DNA from: Omphalotus guepiniiformis
Lineage: Eukaryota; Basidiomycota; Agaricomycetes; Agaricales; Omphalotaceae
Length of the DNA: 64,000 bases
Direction: 5' to 3'
NCBI GenBank assembly: GCA_028554645.1
Contig: JAQOOI010000079.1
Span: 744,001 to 808,000 of the forward strand
Position 1 is the first letter of the stretch. Each line of letters opens with the position of its first letter. A model generated the notes under the pieces. It did no database searches. It was not told the DNA's origin and saw only the letters and a list, made by a program, of their open reading frames with translations. Both the position numbers and the translations under genes were made by a program. Shown piece after piece: positions 11,893 through 21,128 of the stretch.

Positions 11893-12696
11893 GAACCTCG
11901 CAGTAACAGAGCCAGCACCTGGACAACAAACGTTATAATCACAAAAAGGAGAAGCCAGCGAAGACTCACCATGTGTAGAGCACGGTGTTTGTAGAACCCT
12001 GGCAAGGGTTTCAGGCTGGGAGATAGGGTGGTGGAAAGGTTTGTGAACTACAAGTGGAAGAGGTTAGAAGGAATGAATATTGCACTGAGCGAGAACAAGG
12101 CGACGCACCTTTCAAGATCACTGTTTGACAAAAAACACACATCGAGGGGGCCACAGGAGGAGCGAGCAGGCAAAGGCGAGGTCAATGCAGGGCTTGCAGC
12201 AGCGAAAGGATAGGAAAAAAGCAAGGTAAGGCGTGCTTGCATATACAAAAGGGATAAGTGTTCGAGCGGCAAGAGATGCATCAAGTTTCTCAAGGCTGTC
12301 GTCTGGAGTTCATCATCTGCTAACGGGGACCTGAGTCGCAGAGGATGGATCGAGTGACGGACTTCTGTTGACGCGAATGGTTCGATGTAAGGAAAGGTCG
12401 GACGGAAACAAACACGAAAACCATGCCAACTGCATTTGTACACGGATGTGAAATTTGCGAAATGAAGTATGTAGAGAGGACTGGCGTAGGCGGATGTAAC
12501 ACAAAAGGACAGAGCTTGAAAGGTGGCAAGGTGAATGTATGCGCCTCTGCAAAGGAACGAGCAAAGAACGAAAACGAGAGGAAAAAACACGCGATGTATC
12601 GGAATCGGAGATTTATATAAGCACATATTTACGAGTACAGTGAACACGGAGGTAGATAGATGTATGTAGTAGTGCAGCACAAGGGGGCATATGTAG
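11893..12696. other. Intergenic between Helitron gene and TET/JBP-like gene
   Basis: About 800 bp. A minus-strand open frame spans 12048-12755, but its translation is leucine- and serine-rich without recognisable motifs and overlaps the end of the oxygenase gene, so it is treated as non-coding. The Helitron promoter probably lies here. Confidence 0.45.
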
Positions 12697-14336
12697 TCAG
12701 GGTGCGTGTCGTTGAACTTCTTCAAGAGTTGAGAACATAGCCATGGCCCATTCACGTCGACTGGCCTTCCTTTCGAGAACTTCTTTCATCTGGTCAACAG
12801 AGCCGTTCAGTTTGATGGAGCGGTCGGTTTTACCCCCGGCGTCCAACCAACGCCAAATACCGCCGGCTGTATACTGCGTGAAGGAATATCTAGTCTCGCC
12901 AGGCTGAACGGGGAGGTTAGAGTGACGAACAAGGGCAGACGGAAGTAGAATAGTGCAGCCAGGTGGAAATTCCAAGACAATTTTCAAATCCCAAAGGATT
13001 AAGTGGCCTCCCAGCTTGTGGTTGTACGATCCACCTGACGTCACAGCGCACATGCCATGAGCGGTGTTTTTCGAATCGATATGTACATGGGTCTGAACCT
13101 GCGGGCCGAAGTTGACAGTGATGCAGGAGAATACACTTTTTGGGAAGTTAGGTTGCAGATCAGGAAGTCGCTGATACAATTCGCGGTTGCGTCGATGATA
13201 GTACTCGTAATTTTTTGGAGACCATGCGGCGTATGCAGCTAGACATGTTGTAAGCTCACTGAAATCTGGAAAGCAAAGCAATACGCACCACTTTGTGCGG
13301 CAGCCAGGCGTCTAAAGCAGGGACGACGTAGGAGAGCCTGCATCATATCATCACGCGCACCCTTCAGACGCATTGGATGCGGCTGACCCTTGCCAAAAGA
13401 TATGCCGTATGCAAAAGCAGGAAATTCTCCACGTCGATGCTTCTTCTCCTCCTTTTCAAACTTAACGTTTCTCTGCGTGTCAGCGATGAGAGCAAACGCT
13501 TCGTCCAAAGCTTGCTGGTAGCCCTTGGCTGTGCACTTCTTCACGGCAGCAACGATCACTCGCTGGCGTCTATCGATAATGGGAATGGACTGGCTGCAGT
13601 TGGAGTTAATAACCTGGAGGAGATGTAGGAAGTGAATAGAGGGAACTTACTGGCCTTCCCACTCGACGTAGCGGAAACCCTTTCGCGCCAGGTATTCCTT
13701 ATTCCGCTTGACCGTCCTCCCGTAAGGCTTGCAGTCCACCCCGACATAGAACCCAGCGGCAAAAGGGAGATCCTCGCATGACATATCTGCCTGGATAGGG
13801 CGAGACGGGTCAGACGCTTCAGTTGCAGCCACGGCAGAGTTGTGGCCCCCCAAGTGGCCACGACACTCGTACACAGATTCGCGTTGCCTACGTCGCTTTG
13901 CATTGCTGTGTCTTTGGCGCTTTGACGGTGCATGCGGAGCTGGGGACGGGGGGCGTTTGAGGCCAGCAGCAGGGGTAGAGGCAGGTAAGTGTGAATCTGG
14001 ATGCTTAACGTGGGCAACAGGGTTGGTAGAGGTGGATGCAGTCGGTTGCTCAATGCCATTCTGAAGATCCTGCAACTCACGCTCGAGGGCCATATCGGCA
14101 ATAGGGTTCGTAACGGCAGATGGACACGCAGTCGGTTGTTCGAGGTCGTCTTCAGGGCCCTGCAGCTCGCGCTCGAGGGCCTCATCCAAGAGCTTGTCAA
14201 GGTCGATGTCTGCGGCAATTTCAACTGGCTGCGCGTCCAGGAAGAGGAAATCAGAAATCTTTGCGCAGTTGTTGTCGTTTACGGGGGGAGGACCTGGAAA
14301 GACAAACGCTGAGCACGGACTTTGAGCGGCATACAT
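12697..14336 (-). CDS. TET/JBP-like 2-oxoglutarate Fe(II) dioxygenase
   Basis: Three exons on the minus strand: 13651-14336, 13289-13593 and 12697-13238, with introns of 57 and 50 nt (donors GTAAGT and GTGCGT). They sum to 1533 nt (510 aa). The N-terminal third is Pro/Ser-rich with a basic patch (SKRQRHSNAKRRRQ) that could be a nuclear signal. The C-terminal half has the double-stranded beta-helix signature: HVHIDSKN (iron-binding H and D, near residue 380), GGHLILWDLKIVLEFPPG, a distal His in RHSNLPV (near 434) and a 2OG-binding Arg in ETRYSFTQYTAGGIWRW. This matches the large agaricomycete family described as fungal TET/JBP homologues, which are associated with transposons in mushrooms; members of the wider family oxidise 5-methylcytosine or thymine. 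All metal and 2OG ligands appear present. It lies next to and on the same strand as the Helitron gene. The start at 14336 is a true ATG, but an upstream exon joined at the CAG near 14292 is possible. Fold confidence is high; assignment to TET/JBP rather than another 2OG subfamily is moderate. Confidence 0.75.
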
Positions 14337-14981
14337 GTATCAGTGTTGCAGCAGGGGTGGTGTGGGGTAGGTGACGCGAAGTGTCCGACAATGTCTCAAG
14401 ACACGCGTGCCACTGCTTCTCTAGATCCGGGAGTCGAATCAACCAGAAAGTGGCACGCGTGCCCTTCAACGCGGCGGTGGGTAGGAGGAGTGGGTAGGGG
14501 GTGTGGCGGGTAGAAACGACGCGTGAACACGTACTAATTTTTAGCATTGTCAGCCGGGCTGTGGCAGATGGCGTTGGTTCTACAGTGAGGAGGGAGGAGT
14601 CAGAGGGGCAGAAACGTAGAGCAGCATGTAGCCAGGGAGCGCATTGAGGTGCGTGTGCCGTGAGTTCTCTAGATCCGGGAATCGAATCAATCAGAACGTG
14701 GCGCGCGTACAGCTCAACACAGCGGCCAGTCGGAGAAATAAACCTGAACGTACGGTAGGCGGCCAGAGTGAAGGTGGGTGTTTTAGATTGAAACAGTATC
14801 AACAAACCTGTCTTCAACATTTCACCAAGTCAAGTCACATGTTTGTCACATGAGCACATACAGAAAACAGAAAAGTGAGTTAGACGCTACCGAAAGAAAC
14901 CACGCGAAGGCTCAGACGCATTCACAGAGCTACCAAGAAACAAGATATGTATTCAACCAGGTACGTACAAACACGGCAGAC
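14337..14981. other. Intergenic with a short direct repeat
   Basis: About 645 bp. A minus-strand frame (14251-14820) is open but shows no family resemblance. The two repeat copies lie here and are listed separately. Confidence 0.45.
14401..14725. repeat. Direct repeat pair, about 45-60 bp, one copy in a hairpin context
   Basis: A core CTCTAGATCCGGGARTCGAA followed by TCAAYCAGAA occurs near 14419 and again near 14668. In the first copy the core is flanked by 12-nt inverted arms (ACGCGTGCCACT and AGTGGCACGCGT), which would place it in a hairpin loop. The second copy has degraded arms. Confidence 0.65.
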
Positions 14982-17583
14982 CTACACGACACGAGGAATA
15001 TCAAGAAGGATCAAGAATTGCAGGTTGAAAGTCAGGGTCACCGACTTGCCCAAGAAATGCGGAGTCGGTGGGTAGAGCGACTGCGCTGTATATCCTACGC
15101 AGACCACAGAGTCTGTGGGTAGATCGGCAAGCCCATCTTCATAGAGAGGCAAATCACGCATGGCCAACTCCTCTAGGGCATACGTGTTGAACAGGAATGG
15201 TGAACGAGCGCCGCGCTGTCTTCCGTCATATATAGGGACTTACAAACCAGCGGCATCAGTACATAATATATTAGTGAGGAACGAGAAATTACCATCTGAG
15301 CTGAAAGCCAAAGCCGAGGGATAAGCAGTCAGCAAAGCAGCTTTCCGGTTAACTGCAGTTGACCATTTGTTTTTCTTCTTGGGAGACACTAGAAGGGTAA
15401 TGAGACTGGGACAATCACAGGCAAAAAGAGATACACACGCTTGTTGGAACCCTTCAGGAGTTTGGATGCTGGCTGGCTGGCCATGGTAGTAAAGGACACC
15501 ACGTCATCGGCGATGTCGCACGCAGCTTCAGTAAAGCCATGGGCATAACCAAAGTACGCCATCAAGCGTTGCGCCTCTTGTTGAAAAAGCCTCCCTGCAA
15601 ATCTGCGAACCATGTAGCTAGCACCATCGGGCAGGGGTAAAGTGGCGGGTGTCACGATGTTGCATGAGGATGTCACTGCTAGAGAGAGAAAAAGAGCGTT
15701 CAAACCAAGGAAGTCACGCCGCTGGTGAAAGGTATTTCGGGCAACAGCATTCGGACCAGACATAACCCTGACATTGCGTGGATCGGCACGGGACGGGTTG
15801 ATGAACACCCCGTTTTCAACAAATGTCACACATCGAAAGACCGACCTAAAGCCCATTAAACGGAGACGAACGTTCAGGAATACAGGGCGAGGACGCACCT
15901 CTGAGCATCCGAGGAAAGCGCGCTGGATACCGTAGAATAAGTACACCACTCGCCAGTGCTTGGACGGTCAGTCACCGAAAGGACAAAGAGAGTGACTGGG
16001 CTAGATGGAGCAAGTCAGATGAAGGACAGGTGATTCACACAGAGGAAAAAGCTCACGGGAGATTAAGTACAGAGGCGTAGGTAGATTTAAGCTTGTCATC
16101 CATCAAGAGCGGCACTAGACACCCTTCTGCGACAAGGGAGGTGTCGAAAATAGGGGCAGCGCAAGCGTGAGGAGCAGCAGGGAACGTAGCCTGCACAAGG
16201 GTGCCTTTGCGCGGGGCAGGGGTGGGCGTCGTAGAACCAGATCTGGCTGAAGTAGTAGAGGAAGCAGAAGACGACACAGCAGAACTAACAGACCCGAGTC
16301 AGAACACGTCGCAAAGAGAACGACGAGACATACGCAGGGGAGGGTTCCAACGCCGAGATGATGGCAGCCAAGCGCAATGCCTTCCCGCCGGAAGTCACGG
16401 GAGTAGACGGAGTGACAGGTTGAGCCAGTGACAAGGGAGAAACGACGGCAGGCCTGAAAGGCATGCTGTGTTAGCTAGCACATCAGAAGGGGTGATTGAA
16501 GAGAGTACGCACGCAAGGCTAGTGTCGGATCCAGTGGAGGGTGCAGTGAGAGAAGTAGTAACAGGTCGAGATGTGGTGGATGCATCGGCAGACAGGGCAA
16601 CGGGACTCCCCAAGACATCGGCACCCAATTCTGCAGAGTTGTCTAAAGCAGCAGGGCCAATGGGAGGTGTAGCGCACGAGGCATCGAGGGGACAGCTAAG
16701 CACAAAAAAGCAACGGTCAATAAGGCTTGTTTAAGAGGAGGAGAAAACATACTCCAAGCCAGGAATTACCGGGATATCGGCAAGGAAAGAAAAGTCTTCA
16801 ACGTGGTCGAAATAACGGTCGTCGTCGTCTTCGGCCGATCTGACGTGAGAATGTTAGCTAGACGGACAACGACCCACAAAAACGGAACTGACGCAGTGGC
16901 GGGTAGAGCAGCAGGGGGGGGAGCGGAGTCAGCAGAAGCAGCGGGCAGAATGGGAGCTGCGACAGGACGGCTGGTATCCACGGAGACATCGCTGGCAGCA
17001 GAAAAGGGACAAAAAGCGGGTGTACGCAGCAGGGGTTAGAGGAGGTGGGAAAATAGTGTCAGCAGCGAAAGAGGGAAAGAGAGGAAAACACTTACGCTGC
17101 GGACACGGAAGACACGTCAGACAGAGGGGAACCGCAAGTTGAGACAGACGAAGGGAGAAGAGGGGAGGAGGCAATGCTGGAAAGCAGCAAGTCAGGAAGA
17201 ACGGAAGTAGTAAAAAGGGAGAAGCCTGACTTATCACTTGCAGGCGGTACAGCTGGGGTGGGCACTGCAGTCGACGACGCAGGAGGTGAGTTCGCGCTAG
17301 CGCGAGGCTTTTTAGGCGTGGAAGGTGAAGGCGAAGATGGGCTGCACGAAGAGTTAATGGAGACAGAGTAAACAAGAGAAAGTGGCACTCACGCTGACAC
17401 CGCACGTTTGGTGGGAGAGGAAGAAGACACATCGAAGACAGGCTGCGCCTCTGACTGTGGAGAAGGAACGGCGGGTACGGAGCTGGCGGCGGAATCAGAC
17501 GAGACCTTTTTTCGGGAACCTCGAGCTGCAACTGTGCGTCGGGATGCAGCAGGTTTGCGCGAAGAACGTCTTGTACCAGACAT
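14982..17583 (-). CDS. Unknown agaric-type protein, Pro/Ser-rich N terminus, 11-exon model
   Basis: I reconstructed about eleven minus-strand exons that stay in frame across canonical short introns, giving roughly 650 aa. Exon 1 is 17393-17583 (MSGTRRSSRKPAASRRT), exon 2 is 17096-17341, and exon 3 starts at 16991. Later exons encode an acidic block (AEDDDDRYFDHVEDF), a low-complexity Ser/Thr/Ala/Pro region, then a folded part (VTLFVLSVTDRP; SVFRCVTFVENGVFINP; VPIYDGRQRG; DLPTDSVVCVGYTAQ; VTLTFNLQFLILL) ending at a stop at 14982. The VPxYDGR...VGYT...Y block resembles a family of uncharacterised proteins found in many copies in mushroom genomes. The basic N terminus suggests nuclear or chromatin association, which is inference. 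It runs in the same direction as the TET/JBP-like and Helitron genes and is divergent from the small gene at 17996. The exon 3/4 boundary (about 16840-16910) has two possible splice solutions. Confidence 0.55.
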
Positions 17584-17995
17584 CGGATTCAACTGCAAGA
17601 GCAGGTGCAAGAGACGAGGACGGGGAGAAAACAGAGGGAAAAAACAGCGGTTAAGGAAGTTAAAAGACGGAGGACATTGGCGAAAAAATAGGTCGAAAGA
17701 ACGAAGGACGGAGAAGTACGAAAACGTAAGAGGTAGCTGGACAAAAAGGCAGCAGAAGTTAAAACACGGCGAACGGACAACTAGAAGCAATAAGAATTGA
17801 GATCCAGGATCCGCTATTTATCATAACCATAAAAGGACGTACCGCATCTGCGATAAATGACACTAGCCAATGCAACATACAATCGGAATTTCGCGAAGCG
17901 AAGGCACGGCCAGGAGAGAAGAAGAAACGGAGGAGGTGAAATTGGACATAAGTAAGAGAAGGGTGGCAGGATCTAGTTCAAAGACAAACAGCACC
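17584..17995. promoter_or_regulatory. Divergent intergenic region, candidate bidirectional promoter
   Basis: About 410 bp separating the start codons of two divergently oriented genes of unknown function. It includes an AT-rich stretch at about 17810-17870. The location is inferred from gene orientation only. Confidence 0.4.
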
Positions 17996-19201
17996 ATGGA
18001 TCAGTTCTACGGCCGCGAACAAGCAAGTAAGTGAACACACACATTCCGTAAGGCACTCAGATAACATACGAGCGTGGCAGAGGTGGCGTTGACGCAGATT
18101 CGAGAGCTGAAAAGCAGTGAGGAAGAGAAAAGAACCCAGATCGCGACAATGGTGAAGGTGAGCAGCACGATTGCAGGCTAGTGAAGACACAACTCACCCA
18201 TGACAACAGCAAGCGAATTGGGAGAGCCAGGTTGAAGTGACCCAATTCCAGGAGCCGAGGTGTTGGAGGATGATGTGGCGGGACGATGGGCCGAACCACG
18301 GTGGTGACGAGGAAGTGACCGTTTTCATTGTGGGCGTGCTACAGAAAAAGGATCTACCGCCGCTGCGGCTGGGACAAGTGTGAGTATGTCGTGTCATAGA
18401 ACAGAGACAGAACTAACCAGGGATGCAGCACGGGAGGGAAAGAGCTGAGACACCTCAGGCAATCTATCACAGTCACCGGACTCGGGATTGAAGAATACAA
18501 CACCGACATCGATAGCGTAGTGGAACTATTCACGTTGATGTACCGGCAACTTGAAGAGGAGGCAGTGCTCAAATTGCCGCGACAACCTGGGGACGCCACA
18601 CTCGAATTCTCAAATAGATACTTCACGTCGCGCCGAGATGCGCCAGACGCGGCCCCAGCCGATGTCAACCTGCTCACCGACAAGAACGGCGCAATCGCAA
18701 AAGTCAACGAAGAGAACACGCAGTTTGTTCACACGGAGGACAACAAGGTACTTTACAGGGAGAGTGTGGTGGAGGACGGGAAACGAAGGTGAGAATTTTG
18801 AAGCTGAGAAATCACGCATTCACTAACGATTGGCGCTCAGCACTATTCCAATGAGTCCTCAACGACTCATTGTAGGGGACATAGTTGAAGTGGGATTTTC
18901 TATGATTGCGGTGCCGGCGAAGGGGTCCAGCAGCAAGGTGCTGCTGCTGCTGCGCAGTATCACCCTGCTGAATGGAAGTTTTGCACAGGTAAGTGACGAG
19001 GCAGCAGCGACCGAGACGAGAAGCGCTGATTATTCGCAGCAAGCACTCAAAAATCGAACCATGGCGGGAGCAAACGAGGCAAGGCGGAAGGCGACAGTGA
19101 AACGAACTGCTTGTTTCGAAGACGACGATGTACAACATGCCCGAAAGAAACTGACAAAACTCAGTCTTAGCGAGGGAAGTGGAGGGTCTTCCGAGTGTTA
19201 G
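17996..19201 (+). CDS. Unknown agaric-type protein with GDIVEVGFSM motif
   Basis: Six exons, all with canonical splice sites and consistent phase: 17996-18026, 18081-18157, 18210-18377, 18421-18788, 18841-18988 and 19040-19201. The sum is 954 nt (317 aa). Exon 2 is coiled-coil-like (LTQIRELKSSEEEKRTQIA). Exon 4 carries a conserved-looking region (LRQSITVTGLGIEEYNTDID, DVNLLTDKNGAIAKVN). Exon 5 encodes LIVGDIVEVGFSMIAVPAKG and VLLLLRSITLLNGSFAQ, a signature I associate with repetitive uncharacterised proteins of mushroom genomes. The C terminus is charged, with a possible nuclear signal. No catalytic motif is seen. It is the first of three codirectional small genes and is divergent from the 14982-17583 gene, suggesting a shared element or co-regulated unit. 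Confidence 0.6.
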
Positions 19202-19493
19202 ACAGCATCCGCAGCACGTAAAAAAAATATATTTAAGTTTTCACAATAGATTACATTGCAGTAGTGTCGTGCATACAAAGAAAACACGCTACATTGAGCT
19301 AAGCAACGAGAAAGTCAGACGGTGTTTAGAGAGAAGCATGGAAAGTGGCGAGAAGCACAGAACCCTGGGAAAGAAACGAATGCATGGCGAGGAGGTATGA
19401 TACCTAAATTCGGGAAAGCAGATGTAGGAGGCGGGGAAGTAAGATAAAAGAAGTGAACGAAAGCAAAGCAGTACCCATCTGAACCACGACAAC
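19202..19493. other. Intergenic between two small plus-strand genes
   Basis: About 290 bp, purine-rich on the plus strand. The minus-strand frames here are low-complexity shadows. It probably holds the 3' UTR of the preceding gene and the promoter of the next. Confidence 0.5.
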
Positions 19494-20138
19494 ATGGACT
19501 TGAACGGGATGGTACGAGTTCGCAGAGAGCTGTTGACGATCGGTCACGAAAAGGTGGTGGAACAAGCAACGGAGGTACGTGGAAGAATGTAAGCAGCAGA
19601 CCGAGCTAACGGAGCGCTGGCAGGGAGAAGGAACGAGCATCAAAAAGGTTTTGTATATGGAACCACACTGGAACTTCGTGTTTGTCGTGCCCCTGCTGAT
19701 GAAACCCCCCGTCGACGTTGAGGACACATGCACCATGGTCGAGAGAGCGGTGGGTGAGAACCCGTATACAAAGCTGCCGCTCACGACGACAGCTACGAAA
19801 ACATACACGGCCGGCGACGGAAGCATCAAAACAGTGATAATGTTCAGCTCGAACGACAGTGGAATAGCGCTACCACCGTGTTATCCAGGGAAATGCGACA
19901 GAGATGACTTCACGACGTACTGGGCGGGAGCGACAATTGCAGTGGTTTTCAACCACCAACTCGAGGTGGTAGACGCAGAGCAGGAGGAAAAAGACGCTAT
20001 ACGAGAAATCATACGCGAGTGAGTAGCGATGGTAAAGACATATGGCAGTCGACTCACAGCGAGATAGGATGGCTTGTGGGCACTGGCATCCTCAAAGCAG
20101 CAGTGAGGGATATATATTCTGGGAAGTTATATGGCTGA
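19494..20138 (+). CDS. Unknown small protein (184 aa)
   Basis: Three exons: 19494-19574, 19624-20018 and 20060-20138, with introns of 49 nt (donor GTACGT, GCTAACG branch site) and 41 nt (donor GTGAGT). The total is 555 nt. The protein starts MDLNGMVRVRRELLT, contains VLYMEPHWNFVFVVPLLMKP and KCDRDDFTTYWAGATIAVVF, and ends IGWLVGTGILKAAVRDIYSG. There is no signal peptide and no clear membrane segment. No family recognised. Its compact structure, and its position between two other small unknown genes on the same strand, suggest it belongs to the same accessory block. Confidence 0.55.
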
Positions 20139-20170
20139 TCGAATGTATAGTACCGAACCTCGATTCGATA

Positions 20171-20711
20171 ATGGCAGAGATCCTAAGCCCAAAAGAGCGG
20201 GCAAGGCGGATTGAGGAAGCAATGAGGGTGCATGTGCGTGGGCTGAGGAAGGAGGCAGAGGTGAGAGACATTCTTCTGCGGGTACACAAAGGAGCTTACA
20301 GCGCAATAGGAAAATGAAAAGCGACTCAACGTTCTGGTATTCCTTCAAAACCATGCAATGGCATTCCTGATACCGCTGATTGTGAAGAAGGACAATGACA
20401 TTTGGAAAGCTGTGAAGGAGGCACTCATTCACTCGGGGCTGGGGCCAGAGAACAGGGAAGACCTACGTACAGAGAACCGGGTGACACTTCCCGTGAACGT
20501 GAACTGGTGTGAGCCGCGGTACAATTACAGGTTGTATAGCTTTGAGTGGGGGCCCTTGGCAGCGTCGATTTGCGAGAGAAGACCGTGTTCCCGAGAGATC
20601 CACTGGCGGGTGACGTTTTTCGCAGTCCGCGAAAGCGAAGCACGCGGACAGTACCCGGCGAGCTGCGACGGGAGGGACGGGCGCAAGCTGTACAAATATT
20701 TCAGAGAGTAG
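20171..20711 (+). CDS. Unknown small protein (163 aa)
   Basis: Two exons, 20171-20260 and 20310-20711, joined across a 49-nt intron (donor GTGAGA, acceptor ATAG) keep a single frame of 492 nt. The N terminus is helical and charged (LSPKERARRIEEAMRVHVRG). The second half contains VPLIVKKDND-like and VNWCEPRYNYRLYSFEWG segments with several Cys residues. The start lies only 32 bp after the stop of the previous gene. No family recognised. Confidence 0.5.
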
Positions 20712-21128
20712 GTTGAAACACTTACGACGAGATCTGCACTAACAGAGAAACAAACAGAGAAGCTTGCCCTCACCGCGTTGTCCAGCGTAACTCACTGCAA
20801 GCGACACAATTCACCACTGTGGAGAGCGACAGGGACGGTGAAGGAAGTTAGATAGAGTATGAAATAGCTGTATATTCGCAACCTGCTCTCGCCAGCGAGA
20901 GAGAACAATGCAATTTCTTGGCCAAATAAGCGACAACGTACGTATCGAACAATGGGGCGAGGTGCACAAACATGAGCAACCAGAAAAAGTGGTAGGGTTA
21001 GGGGTGAATAACCCTTTTATGGTAGTAATTCGAGCTCCAAAACCGTCCAAGAACAACGAATCCACTTCGTTAGGATTCGTAATCTTCGGCGTCAAACAGA
21101 TACTACGGTCTGATAGTATGGCAAAGGA
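20712..21128. other. Intergenic, promoter side of the CCCH-RBR gene
   Basis: About 417 bp. It contains a short perfect stem, CTCTCG-CCAG-CGAGAG, near 20886-20901. A 74-codon plus-strand frame at 20908-21132 has no recognisable motif. Confidence 0.45.

Noticed and set aside
11244..12005. 253-codon minus-strand ORF inside the Helitron N-terminal region
   Set aside because: It is an alternative frame of the Helitron N-terminal exon, rich in Cys/Leu from imperfect nucleotide repeats.
12048..12755. Long minus-strand ORF overlapping the TET/JBP-like gene
   Set aside because: Leu/Ser-rich translation without motifs; its end overlaps a well-supported exon in another frame.
13239..13288. A 23-nt intron solution in the TET/JBP-like gene
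   Set aside because: Too short for splicing; a 50-nt intron with the same donor and the later TCTAG acceptor gives the expected homologous sequence.
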